Below are positions 7,756 through 14,909 of a DNA stretch of 64,000 nt, piece by piece. The notes beneath the pieces were generated by a model that saw only the letters and a program-made list of their open reading frames with translations, ran no database searches and had not been told where the DNA came from. The translations under genes and the position numbers were made by a program. This stretch comes from Bradyrhizobium sp. CSA112 (GTDB lineage Bacteria > Pseudomonadota > Alphaproteobacteria > Rhizobiales > Xanthobacteraceae). The stretch spans positions 310,001 to 374,000 of the forward strand of contig NZ_JAACFS010000001.1 of assembly GCF_029051645.1 (NCBI RefSeq), in the 5' to 3' direction. How positions within the stretch are numbered: the stretch's first letter is position 1; every line of letters starts with the position of its first letter.

Positions 7756-8542
7756 GCCCCTCGTGCAGGACGACCAGCCGCTTCTGGTCGCCGATCACCT
7801 CGGCAAGAATTACGGCCGGTTGACCGCCTGCCGTGACGTATCCTTTGCGCTCTACCCTGGCGAGGTGCTGGCAATCGTCGGCGAGTCCGGATCAGGAAAG
7901 TCCACGCTGCTGCAATTGTTGTCGGCGCAGCTCGCGCCGACTGGTGGGTGCGTATCATACCGCATGCGGGACGGCGTGTTGCGCGACCTCGCAAGTCTTG
8001 GCGAAGCCGAGCGGCGCTTTCTGTTCCGCACCGACTGGGGCTATGTGCACCAGGATCCCGCGCAGGGCCTGCGGATGGCGGTCTCGGCCGGCGCCAATGT
8101 CGGCGAACGGCTGATGGCGGTGGGTTGGAATCACTACGGCCGCATCCGCGATACCGCCTCGTCCTGGCTGGAACGCGTCGAGATCGATACCGCCCGCATC
8201 GACGATGCGCCACGGGCCTATTCCGGCGGCATGCGGCAGCGGCTGCAGATTGCGCGCAATCTGGTCACCGAGCCGCGCCTGGCATTCATGGACGAGCCGA
8301 CCGGCGGGCTCGATGTATCGGTGCAGGCGCGGCTGCTCGATCTGATGCGCAATCTCGTCAGCGAGCTCGGCCTTGCCGCCATCGTCGTCACCCATGACCT
8401 TGCGGTGGCGCGGCTATTGTCGCATCGCGTGATGGTGATGAAGGGCGGCCGCGTCATCGAAACCGGGCTGACCGACCAGGTGCTCGACGACCCCCGCGAG
8501 CCCTACACCCAATTGCTCGTTTCCTCGATCCTGCCGGCATGA
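7748..8542 (+). CDS. phnK: C-P lyase ABC-type ATPase PhnK
   Basis: PhnK is an ABC-like ATPase that docks onto the PhnGHIJ core rather than a membrane transporter. It is about 264 residues from the ATG at 7748, inside the end of phnJ. Walker A is GESGSGKST, the signature is YSGGMRQRLQIARN, and Walker B is LAFMDEPTGGLD. The adjacent phnL encodes a second ATPase of the same kind, as in other phn operons. It ends in a 4-bp overlap with phnL. Confidence 0.95.
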   Translation: MSEPLVQDDQPLLVADHLGKNYGRLTACRDVSFALYPGEVLAIVGESGSGKSTLLQLLSAQLAPTGGCVSYRMRDGVLRDLASLGEAERRFLFRTDWGYVHQDPAQGLRMAVSAGANVGERLMAVGWNHYGRIRDTASSWLERVEIDTARIDDAPRAYSGGMRQRLQIARNLVTEPRLAFMDEPTGGLDVSVQARLLDLMRNLVSELGLAAIVVTHDLAVARLLSHRVMVMKGGRVIETGLTDQVLDDPREPYTQLLVSSILPA

Positions 8543-9249
8543 GCGCGCCAATGACTGCGATGATCGACATCACCAACGCCGAAAAGACCTTCACCATGCA
8601 TCTGCAGGGCGGCGTCGAGCTGCCGGTGGTGCGCGGCGTCTCGTTTCAGGTCGAGCCGGGGGAATGCGTGGTGCTGTCGGGCCCTTCAGGTGCCGGCAAA
8701 TCCTCGATCCTGAAAATGATCTTTGGCAATTACCGCTGCGATGGCGGCCGGATCGGCATCCGGCACCGAGGCGCGGTGATCGATCTTGCCACGGCCGAAC
8801 CGCGGCAGGTGCTCAGCGTGCGCCGCTCGACCATCGGATATGTCAGCCAGTTCCTGCGTGCGGTGCCGCGGGTCGCCACCATCGACGTGGTGGCAGAGCC
8901 CCTGATCGCGAACGGATCGGCACGCGCGGAAGCCCGCGAGCAGGCAGGCGCGCTGCTGCGCCGTCTCAACATTCCCGAGCGGCTGTGGGCGCTGCCGCCG
9001 TCGACGTTCTCCGGCGGCGAACAGCAGCGGGTCAACATTGCGCGCGGGTTCATTTCCGATCTGCCCATTTTGCTGCTGGACGAACCAACCGCCTCGCTCG
9101 ATGCGGCTAATCGCGCGGTTGTCGTTGAGCTGATCGGGCAGAAGAAGCGAGAGGGGGTCGCGATGGTGGCGATTGTCCATGACGACGAAATACGCCATCT
9201 GATCGCCGACCGCATCGTCGACGTGACGTCATTTGCCGCCGCGGCCTGA
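8539..9249 (+). CDS. phnL: C-P lyase ABC-type ATPase PhnL
   Basis: Second ABC-like ATPase of the pathway, about 236 residues, needed with PhnG, PhnH and PhnI to form the ribosyl-linked intermediate. Walker A reads GPSGAGKSS, the signature is FSGGEQQRVNIARG, and Walker B is ILLLDEPTASLD. The FTMHLQGGVELPVVRGVSF N-terminus is typical of PhnL. It starts with the ATG overlapping the phnK stop by 4 bp and ends 14 bp before phnM, which has its own gaaggaagagagtgag ribosome site. Confidence 0.95.
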   Translation: MSAPMTAMIDITNAEKTFTMHLQGGVELPVVRGVSFQVEPGECVVLSGPSGAGKSSILKMIFGNYRCDGGRIGIRHRGAVIDLATAEPRQVLSVRRSTIGYVSQFLRAVPRVATIDVVAEPLIANGSARAEAREQAGALLRRLNIPERLWALPPSTFSGGEQQRVNIARGFISDLPILLLDEPTASLDAANRAVVVELIGQKKREGVAMVAIVHDDEIRHLIADRIVDVTSFAAAA

Positions 9250-9263
9250 AGGAAGAGAGTGAG

Positions 9264-10415
9264 ATGACAAGGCAAGAAACTGTCCTCGGTAACGCCCGCA
9301 TCGTGCTGGCCGATCGCGTGATCGAACGCGGCTGGGTCAATTTCGCCGACGGCCGCATCGCCGAGTTCGGCGAGGGAAGCGCGCCCGCAGGCAGCGAAGA
9401 CGCCGGCGGCGATCTTATCATGCCCGGCCTGATCGAGCTGCATACCGACCACCTCGAAATGCACTATGTGCCGCGCCCGAAAGTATTCTGGGATCCGATC
9501 GCGGCGGTGGTCTCCTATGACGGGCAGTTGGCCACTTCAGGCATCACCACCGTGCTGGATTCGCTGCGGGTCTGGCGCGAGGACGGCGCCGAGGAAGTGG
9601 ACGGCAGGGCAGGCGTGCTCGCGGAAGCGATCACATCCGCGCGCGAGGCGAAGCTGCTCCGTGCCGATCACTTTCTGCATCTGCGCTGTGAAATCCCGAT
9701 GCCAAGCGTGGTCGAGGAAGCCAAGGAGCTGATCGACCGGCCGGACGTGCGGCTGATGTCGCTGATGGACCACACGCCGGGGCAGCGCCAGTTCCGCGAC
9801 GAGGTCAAGTTGCGCGACTATTACCGCGGAAAAGGTGGCGGCAAGACCGACGCCGAACTCGATGCCCTGTTCGAGAAGCGCTTCCACTATCAGAAGGCGT
9901 ATGCCGCGAGCAACATGCGCGAAATCGTAGCCCTTGCGCATCAATATGAGATTCCGCTCGCCAGCCACGACGACACGACCGAGGAAAATGTCGCCGACGC
10001 GATACAGGATCGCGTTTCGGTGGCGGAATTCCCGACCACGATGGAAGCCGCGCGCGGGCTGCACCGGGCGGGCATCGACATTTTGATGGGCGCGCCGAAC
10101 GTGGTCCGAGGTGGCTCGCACTCCGGCAACATCGCCGCCATCGATCTCGCCCGGGAAGGACTCTTGGATATCCTGTCGTCCGACTATATCCCCTCGAGCC
10201 TGTTGATGGCCGCACTGCAATTGCCGCAGCAGGTTCCTGCGATCGATCTGGCCTCCGCCATTCGCACCGTCACCAAGACGCCGGCCGAAGCCGTGGGCCT
10301 GGCCGACCGTGGTGAGATCGCAGCCGGCAAGCGCGCCGATCTGATCCGGGTGCATGTCGCCCGGGGTATTCCGGTGGTGCGCAGCGTCTGGCGGGAAGGG
10401 TGGCGGGTCGCATGA
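9264..10415 (+). CDS. phnM: Alpha-D-ribose 1-methylphosphonate 5-triphosphate diphosphatase PhnM
   Basis: PhnM removes pyrophosphate from the ribosyl triphosphate phosphonate to give the 5-phosphate substrate of PhnJ. The 383-residue amidohydrolase-superfamily protein has the metal-binding HTDHLE motif after MPGLIEL, a second cluster around LMDHTPGQRQF, and the SHDDTTEENV segment that supplies further ligands. The C-terminal RADLIRV region is typical of metal-dependent hydrolases. It overlaps phnN by 4 bp. Confidence 0.95.
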   Translation: MTRQETVLGNARIVLADRVIERGWVNFADGRIAEFGEGSAPAGSEDAGGDLIMPGLIELHTDHLEMHYVPRPKVFWDPIAAVVSYDGQLATSGITTVLDSLRVWREDGAEEVDGRAGVLAEAITSAREAKLLRADHFLHLRCEIPMPSVVEEAKELIDRPDVRLMSLMDHTPGQRQFRDEVKLRDYYRGKGGGKTDAELDALFEKRFHYQKAYAASNMREIVALAHQYEIPLASHDDTTEENVADAIQDRVSVAEFPTTMEAARGLHRAGIDILMGAPNVVRGGSHSGNIAAIDLAREGLLDILSSDYIPSSLLMAALQLPQQVPAIDLASAIRTVTKTPAEAVGLADRGEIAAGKRADLIRVHVARGIPVVRSVWREGWRVA

Positions 10416-11011
10416 CGGAGACGCTGACAACCACTACAGCAGATCAAATCGCTGCAATCGGGCCGGGCCGCTTGGTGCTCGTGGTCGGCCCGAGCGGTGC
10501 GGGCAAGGATACGCTGCTCGGCCTTGCAAAGGCGGCCTGTGCTGACGATGGCAACGTTGTATTTCCCCGCCGCGTGATTACGCGTGAAGCGTCGGCATCG
10601 GAGGAAAACGAAGAGGTCAGCATCGGCACGTTTCAGGAGGCAGTGACGCGTGGCGAATATGCCATGCATTGGGAAGCCCACGGCCACCGCTACGCACTGT
10701 CGCGCGCGATCGACGACGAAATCCGCGCCGGGCGAACCATCGTCGCCAACGTATCGCGTACGGTCATTGGCGCAATGCGCCGCGCCTATGCGGACGTGGT
10801 GGTGATTTCCATCACGGCGCCGCCGAACGTGCTCGCGGAGCGGATTGCGATGCGCGCACGAAGCAGCGACGGCATAGTCGAAAACCGCCTGCGCCGCACG
10901 GTGGAGGATGCCTCGACTGCACCCGACGTTACCATCGTCAACATCAGCAGCGCCGAATACCATGCCCGCCAGCTCGTCCGCGTGATCAAGGGCGAGAGAT
11001 GGGACGAGTAG
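10412..11011 (+). CDS. phnN: Ribose 1,5-bisphosphate phosphokinase PhnN
   Basis: PhnN phosphorylates ribose 1,5-bisphosphate to PRPP, recycling the ribose carrier of the C-P lyase pathway. The protein is 199 residues from the ATG at 10412. It carries the guanylate-kinase-like P-loop GPSGAGKDT and the PRRVITREAS motif. It is the last gene of the operon; the stop at 11009-11011 overlaps a strong terminator. phnO and phnP, found after phnN in some other bacteria, are absent, so a ribosyl cyclic phosphodiesterase must be encoded elsewhere. Confidence 0.95.
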   Translation: MTETLTTTTADQIAAIGPGRLVLVVGPSGAGKDTLLGLAKAACADDGNVVFPRRVITREASASEENEEVSIGTFQEAVTRGEYAMHWEAHGHRYALSRAIDDEIRAGRTIVANVSRTVIGAMRRAYADVVVISITAPPNVLAERIAMRARSSDGIVENRLRRTVEDASTAPDVTIVNISSAEYHARQLVRVIKGERWDE

Positions 11012-11048
11012 GCCGGTTCTGATTGAATCAGAACCGGCCTCCAGTTTT
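11010..11048 (+). terminator. Rho-independent terminator of the phn operon
   Basis: A perfect inverted repeat with 15-bp arms (aggccggttctgatt and its complement, one base between) begins within the phnN stop codon. The T-rich tract agtttttattttt follows. This is the clearest intrinsic terminator in the left half of the window. Confidence 0.93.
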
Positions 11049-11055
11049 TATTTTT

Positions 11056-11102
11056 ACGCGTTTTCTTAATGCGAACCGGTGTCCACTTCGCTCGAAAACG
11101 CT
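11056..11102. repeat. Dispersed intergenic repeat with gcgttttc/gaaaacgc arms
   Basis: The block from acgcgttttc to cgaaaacgct has 8-bp perfect terminal arms (gcgttttc at 11058, gaaaacgc at 11094) around gcgaaccggtgtccacttcg. From memory this sequence type is a very common intergenic repeat in Bradyrhizobium; only one copy is seen here. Confidence 0.6.
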
Positions 11103-11119
11103 ACGTGAGGAGACCGGAA

Positions 11120-11731
11120 ATGACCGTTATTGCGACGATCGAGCAACTCGAGGCCATCTACGGCTTTCCGAATGATGCCTCGACCGTGAAGGTCGCGGAC
11201 AAGGTCACGCCGGCCTATCGGGCGCTGATGGACAAGTCGCCGTTTGCTGCGCTCGCGACCTGCGGGCCGGAGGGGCTGGACTGCTCGCCGCGCGGCGACC
11301 TGCCGGGCTTTGTTCGCATCCACGACGAGAAGACGTTGATGATGCCGGATCGCCGCGGCAACAACCGCTGCGACTCGCTGCGCAACATCGTGCGCGATCC
11401 GAGGGTGGCGCTGTTGTTTCTCATCCCGGGCTCGGGCAGCACGCTGCGCATCAACGGCCGCGCGCATGTTTCGGCCGATCCGGACCTGCTCGCGTCGTTC
11501 GAGATGGAGGGCAAGGCGCCGCGCACCGTCATTGTCATGGCGGTGGAGGAGGTTTACTTCCAGTGCGCGCGCGCCATCGTACGCGCCGACCTCTGGAATC
11601 CCGACAAGCGCATCGACCCCAGGTGCTTGCCGACGCCCGGCCAGATCCTTGCCGAGATGAGCGACAACACCGTCGGCGGCGAGAAATACGATCGGGAGTG
11701 GCCGGAACGCGCCCGGCAGACGATGTGGTAG
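11120..11731 (+). CDS. Pyridoxamine 5'-phosphate oxidase-fold flavoprotein
   Basis: A protein of 203 residues that probably binds FMN or a related cofactor in a split-barrel fold. Recognisable pieces are FAALATCGPEGLDCSPRGD, the PDRRGNNRCDSLRNIVRDPRVALLF core and a following LRINGRA strand, as in the MSMEG_1061-type PPOX subfamily. The start is the ATG at 11120, with an aggagacc ribosome site 8 bp upstream; the longer in-frame start at 11069 lies inside a repeat. It is a single gene after the phn terminator. The substrate cannot be told from sequence, and a link to phosphonate or methanol metabolism is not supported. Confidence 0.85.
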   Translation: MTVIATIEQLEAIYGFPNDASTVKVADKVTPAYRALMDKSPFAALATCGPEGLDCSPRGDLPGFVRIHDEKTLMMPDRRGNNRCDSLRNIVRDPRVALLFLIPGSGSTLRINGRAHVSADPDLLASFEMEGKAPRTVIVMAVEEVYFQCARAIVRADLWNPDKRIDPRCLPTPGQILAEMSDNTVGGEKYDREWPERARQTMW

Positions 11732-11828
11732 GGCGCCAGTGTCTACTCAGCGATGCGTGCTCGAATTTGCGCAGACGATGAGTTCGTATTAGTGGCATCA
11801 GGCCGGCGGCGTCGTCGGTGGCCACGCG

Positions 11829-12104
11829 TCATCCTGAGGGAGAATGCAGGCAATTGCCCGGCCGCGGCTTCTGCCCGCGCTTGTCGATAGGCACGTTGCA
11901 ATTATCGATCCGTTGCTCGTCCATCCACTTCCTGCCCATGCGTTCTTTCCCGGTGAGTGACGGCCCGTTGGCGGGTACAGCCGTTTCAGCGTTTGTTGCG
12001 TTTTGGTCAGGCTGCCTGTCCTGCGCAAAAGCGCCCGACGCGATGCACATCGCGAAAAGAAAACTGATCAAACCCAAGTGAACCCTCAAGTGAATCGGTT
12101 CCAT
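11829..12104 (-). CDS. Small exported protein of unknown function
   Basis: This 91-residue protein starts at the ATG at 12104 (MEPIHLRVHLGLISFLF). It has a hydrophobic signal segment ending in ASGAFAQ near residue 27. The mature part is short, polar and low-complexity (DRQPDQNATNAETAVPANG), followed by KERMGRKWMDEQRIDNCNVPID with one cysteine. No family is recognised. It diverges from the small exported protein at 12235, so the two share a 130-bp control region. Confidence is limited because the gene is short. Confidence 0.55.
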   Translation of the reverse strand: MEPIHLRVHLGLISFLFAMCIASGAFAQDRQPDQNATNAETAVPANGPSLTGKERMGRKWMDEQRIDNCNVPIDKRGQKPRPGNCLHSPSG

Positions 12105-12234
12105 AGTGGCCTCGCCAAAAGAACTCGGGCGCCAGCTTAAACATGTCAGGATTCGCGTAGCCACCCGGAACCTGCAAGCAACGGGTCAGTTGCCTCCCAT
12201 CACGTTGTGCGTGCTTCAAGAGAAAGGAGAGGCA

Positions 12235-12564
12235 GTGAAGCTGAAAGAGCTCATGATTGCTGGTTGCTCCATCCTGGTTTTGAGCACCGGCGCAGCGTTG
12301 GCGGGTCCGTGTGACACGGGCCGTGCGGCCAAACTCAGAGACGCTGGCTCGGGACCGGCGAAGATGGGTGAAAGCCAAACAACGGGTATGGCCAGTAGCA
12401 CCAGTCAACATCCGCCGACCGACAAGATGAATCAATCGACCGGAGATGTTGCGGCATCTTCGCAGGATACGCAGCGGCAGATGCAAGGCGAGCCGACGGC
12501 CGCACAGCAGGCCGAAGGCGCCAAACCTGACAGCAAGACCACAGAGGCAGACAAGGATTGCTGA
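12235..12564 (+). CDS. Small exported Gln/Thr/Ser-rich protein of unknown function
   Basis: This 109-residue protein is predicted from the GTG at 12235, with an aaaggagag ribosome site 3-10 bp upstream. A signal peptide (LMIAGCSILVLSTGAALAG) is followed by a polar, probably disordered mature chain rich in Q, S, T and A. Cysteines occur only near the signal end and at the C-terminus (DKDC). The family is not recognised. Its position between the phn and pqqA regions gives no clear functional hint. Confidence 0.6.
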   Translation: MKLKELMIAGCSILVLSTGAALAGPCDTGRAAKLRDAGSGPAKMGESQTTGMASSTSQHPPTDKMNQSTGDVAASSQDTQRQMQGEPTAAQQAEGAKPDSKTTEADKDC

Positions 12565-12701
12565 AGGCGCGGAGCCGAAGCCGTGACGGAGTCGCCGAGC
12601 CCGTCGGCATCTCGACCGGAGCGTCCGTCGTCGAAGACAAACCGAATTCACGAATTGTGACCGACGACGGATGCGTCGATCCGCCGCTTTCCCTCGCTCA
12701 T

Positions 12702-12740
12702 TTTGTCCAAGAGCGAAGTAGGTTTGTCCAAGAGGGAAGT
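12702..12740 (+). promoter_or_regulatory. Two direct repeats upstream of pqqA
   Basis: Copies of tttgtccaagagcgaagt start at 12702 and 12723 with one mismatch and a 21-bp period, two turns of DNA. They lie 126-164 bp before the pqqA start. An inverted, near-identical copy occurs upstream of xoxF at 33886-33902. They are probably sites for a shared activator. Confidence 0.55.
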
Positions 12741-12865
12741 TTCGGGTGTCGGGTGCGTCGGTATACCGTCAACATCCGCTCTTCCGTGCTTGCGCTACGT
12801 TCGAGGTCAACCTAGTTTTGATGCCGGTACGAACGTCGTGCCAACACTGCTTGGGAGAAACCCTG

Positions 12866-12946
12866 ATGAGTTGGAAGACTCCGAAGATCGTGGAAGTGTC
12901 GGTGGGCATGGAAATCAACATGTACGCCTGCGCGGCGCGTAAATAG
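12866..12946 (+). CDS. pqqA: PQQ precursor peptide PqqA
   Basis: A 26-residue peptide, MSWKTPKIVEVSVGMEINMY followed by ACAARK. It carries the PqqA hallmark E-x3-Y (E16 and Y20), whose glutamate and tyrosine side chains are joined to build pyrroloquinoline quinone. The length, the N-terminal WKxPxIxExxxGMEI pattern and the basic tail are typical. The longer in-frame start at 12746 is not needed; a gggagaaaccctg ribosome-site region directly precedes the ATG at 12866. No pqqB, C, D or E gene follows, so this is an orphan copy near the PQQ-dependent methanol dehydrogenase genes. Confidence 0.95.
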   Translation: MSWKTPKIVEVSVGMEINMYACAARK

Positions 12947-12962
12947 ACGCGTCGAAACGGTC

Positions 12963-13002
12963 TGCCCGGCTCCGGCAACAGCCTGTTGCCGCGGGTCGGG
13001 CA
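12963..13002 (+). terminator. Nested hairpin after pqqA
   Basis: An inner 8-bp stem (cggcaaca with tgttgccg, loop gcc) is enclosed by an outer 6-bp stem (tgcccg with cgggca). It starts 17 bp after the pqqA stop and has no T tract. It may stabilise or end the short pqqA transcript. Confidence 0.5.
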
Positions 13003-13008
13003 AACTGT

Positions 13009-13042
13009 ACGATCCCCAGAAAATTACGATCCCCAGAAAATT
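13009..13042 (+). repeat. Exact 17-bp tandem duplication
   Basis: acgatccccagaaaatt occurs twice head to tail with no spacer (13009-13025 and 13026-13042). It lies in the non-coding stretch between pqqA and the outer-membrane protein gene; the rest of that stretch (13043-13270) shows nothing I can name. Confidence 0.8.
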
Positions 13043-13270
13043 CCACTGCCTGCAGCAAGGCAGGGCGCGGATCCTGCCAAAGTGATCAGGAATCCCTTGC
13101 TGACCGCTACCGCAAGGCGATCCGGTCAAGAATCCTCCCCGTTCCGACCTGCATCCCAAGCGTTCTGCATTCCAAGCGTTCCCATGGCTCGCCGATGGTC
13201 CCGGCATCATGCTAGGTATGTCCTCGGCCGACTCCGCCGGACTTGCCGGTTCAACCCCATGACCCGCTGA

Positions 13271-14143
13271 ATGCGAATGTCGACGCGTGCAAAGACCTTC
13301 CAGGCGGCGGTCGTGTCTCTTGCAGCGCTGATGCCGGCCTGCGGCCACGCCGAGGGCATCGATACCGAGCATCTGTTCGGCTTCATGATCGGCACCGATA
13401 TCGGCAATGTCGGTGAACGGGAGTTTCAGAGCGAGACGACCGGGCGGTTCGGCAAGAACGGCGGGCGTTATCGGGCCGTCGGTCAGGAGTTCGAACTGGA
13501 GTTTGTGCCTGTCCGGAATTTTCGAATCGAGATCGGCAGTACATTTGCGTCACATCCGATCAGTGGCGTGCCGGGTCTTGACGACCAGCGCCGGCTATCG
13601 TGGCAGGGCGGGTCGGTCGATCTGCGCTACCGCTTTCTCGATCGGCAAACGGCTCTATTCGGGCTCACGCTTGCGACGGAAGCGCATGCTCATCGTGTCG
13701 ATGAGGCCACGGCTGAAGGGGTCCGCAGTTTCGGGACGGAGTTCAGGCTGGCGTTCGACCGGGAGCTCGTGCCGAACCGCGTCGTCGCGGCGTTCAACCT
13801 GATCTACGAACCGGAGTGGACGCGCGTTATCGGTAGTGGCGCGATGGAGCTGGAATCCACCGCAGGTGCGGCGCTTGCGGTAATGGCGCAGCTGCGCCCG
13901 GGTTTCCTGTTGGGCGGTGAAGCGCGTTACTTGCGAAAATATGACGGGACCGGTTTGGAGGAACTTGCAGGACAGGCGTTATTTGTCGGTCCGACCGCGT
14001 ATTTCCAACTGTCGAAACGCTCGCGACTGACCGCGAGCTGGAGCGTTCAGGCATGGGGGCGTCCGGCCGGGTCAACGGCCAACCTTGATCTCGCCAATTT
14101 CGAGCGTCACCAGGCACGTCTGGTATTTGGCGTTAACTTTTAG
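13271..14143 (+). CDS. Predicted outer-membrane beta-barrel protein, unknown function
   Basis: A protein of 290 residues with an N-terminal signal sequence (AAVVSLAALMPACGHAEG). Many alternating amphipathic strands follow and the chain ends in an aromatic terminal strand, VFGVNF, which is typical of outer-membrane barrels. No catalytic motif is seen. It starts with the ATG at 13271; MRMST or the second methionine may be used. Its position between pqqA and quinoprotein-associated genes suggests a role in the outer membrane for methanol or metal handling, but that is only inferred from context. Confidence 0.7.
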   Translation: MRMSTRAKTFQAAVVSLAALMPACGHAEGIDTEHLFGFMIGTDIGNVGEREFQSETTGRFGKNGGRYRAVGQEFELEFVPVRNFRIEIGSTFASHPISGVPGLDDQRRLSWQGGSVDLRYRFLDRQTALFGLTLATEAHAHRVDEATAEGVRSFGTEFRLAFDRELVPNRVVAAFNLIYEPEWTRVIGSGAMELESTAGAALAVMAQLRPGFLLGGEARYLRKYDGTGLEELAGQALFVGPTAYFQLSKRSRLTASWSVQAWGRPAGSTANLDLANFERHQARLVFGVNF

Positions 14144-14264
14144 GGGGCTGGAGGCCACGTACGCGGCCCGGTTCCGGCTTTTCACGGGGTAGTGAAACTT
14201 TAAGACGCCCGTTACCGTAGCTTTTTGCGTTATCAATCGGGGAGCAACTCAAGGGATATCGGGC

Positions 14265-14501
14265 ATGACTCCAATAGACTTGATCGTGACCGTCTGTGCG
14301 GTGCTCTCGCCGACCACCTGCGAGGAAACCCATCTGGTCTTCTCTTCAGATGTTTCGTTACGGCAGTGCACCATGGCTGCGCAGCCCTACATCGCGCAGT
14401 GGGTTAGCGAGCATCCGAAATGGACCGCGGTCAAATGGCGTTGCGAGTATCCACGTAACAACCAAAAGGCATTCCATGACGCCGTGTGGTCCGTAGCCTG
14501 A
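14265..14501 (+). CDS. Small Cys-containing protein of unknown function
   Basis: A protein of 78 residues starting at the ATG at 14265 (MTPIDLIVTVCAVLSPTTCEE). The N-terminus is weakly hydrophobic but not a clear signal peptide. There are four cysteines (two near residues 11 and 19, then at about 35 and 60) and the segment AQPYIAQWVSEHPKW. The pattern of a short cysteine-bearing protein with a WxCEYP motif recalls small conserved hypothetical proteins of Bradyrhizobium. The function is unknown. Confidence 0.6.
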   Translation: MTPIDLIVTVCAVLSPTTCEETHLVFSSDVSLRQCTMAAQPYIAQWVSEHPKWTAVKWRCEYPRNNQKAFHDAVWSVA

Positions 14502-14529
14502 GCTGTCGTCGGCGGGAAGGCTGTCGCGG

Positions 14530-14877
14530 CTACTTGTTGCAGTCTTTCAAATCCTTGTCCGCGATCGAAAACACGGCGTCGGCCTTGATTTCGATGCCGC
14601 GAACGAAGCAGTGTTTCGCGCCGCGATAGCCGACCTTGGCGTCATAGCGTCCCGGCTCCACGCCCGTGATGCGCAGGCGCTCGTCGTGGTCGACTTCCTT
14701 GTCCTTGTCGTTCAGGGTTTGGTTAGGTCCCCAGTCGTTCTTTCCGACCGGGGAAAGCTGAAATTCCGAAACGGTCGAGGTGGTCAGATTCCAGAGCCGG
14801 ATGCCTTTGCCCTGTGCGGCAAGTTCGCCGGTGCTCGCCAACAACAGCGCGACCAAGGCCAGTATCCGTCCCATCAC
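14530..14877 (-). CDS. Exported small protein of unknown function
   Basis: A protein of 115 residues with a signal peptide (MMGRILALVALLLASTGELAAQ). The mature domain of about 93 residues looks like a compact beta fold (IRLWNLTTSTVSEFQLSPVG, then LRITGVEPGRYDAKVGY). Two cysteines, in KHCFVRGIEI and at the C-terminal DCNK, could form a disulfide. It is on the same strand as, and downstream of, the pentapeptide-repeat gene with a 32-bp gap, so the two may be co-transcribed. Confidence 0.65.
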   Translation of the reverse strand: MMGRILALVALLLASTGELAAQGKGIRLWNLTTSTVSEFQLSPVGKNDWGPNQTLNDKDKEVDHDERLRITGVEPGRYDAKVGYRGAKHCFVRGIEIKADAVFSIADKDLKDCNK

Positions 14878-14909
14878 GCAATCCTCCCAAAATGAACCTG
14901 GGGCCGTCG

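Noticed and set aside
12007..12651. A 214-residue minus-strand frame (Arg/Cys-rich) covering the small exported genes
   Set aside because: The composition is typical of an antisense shadow and it covers the better supported gene at 12235.
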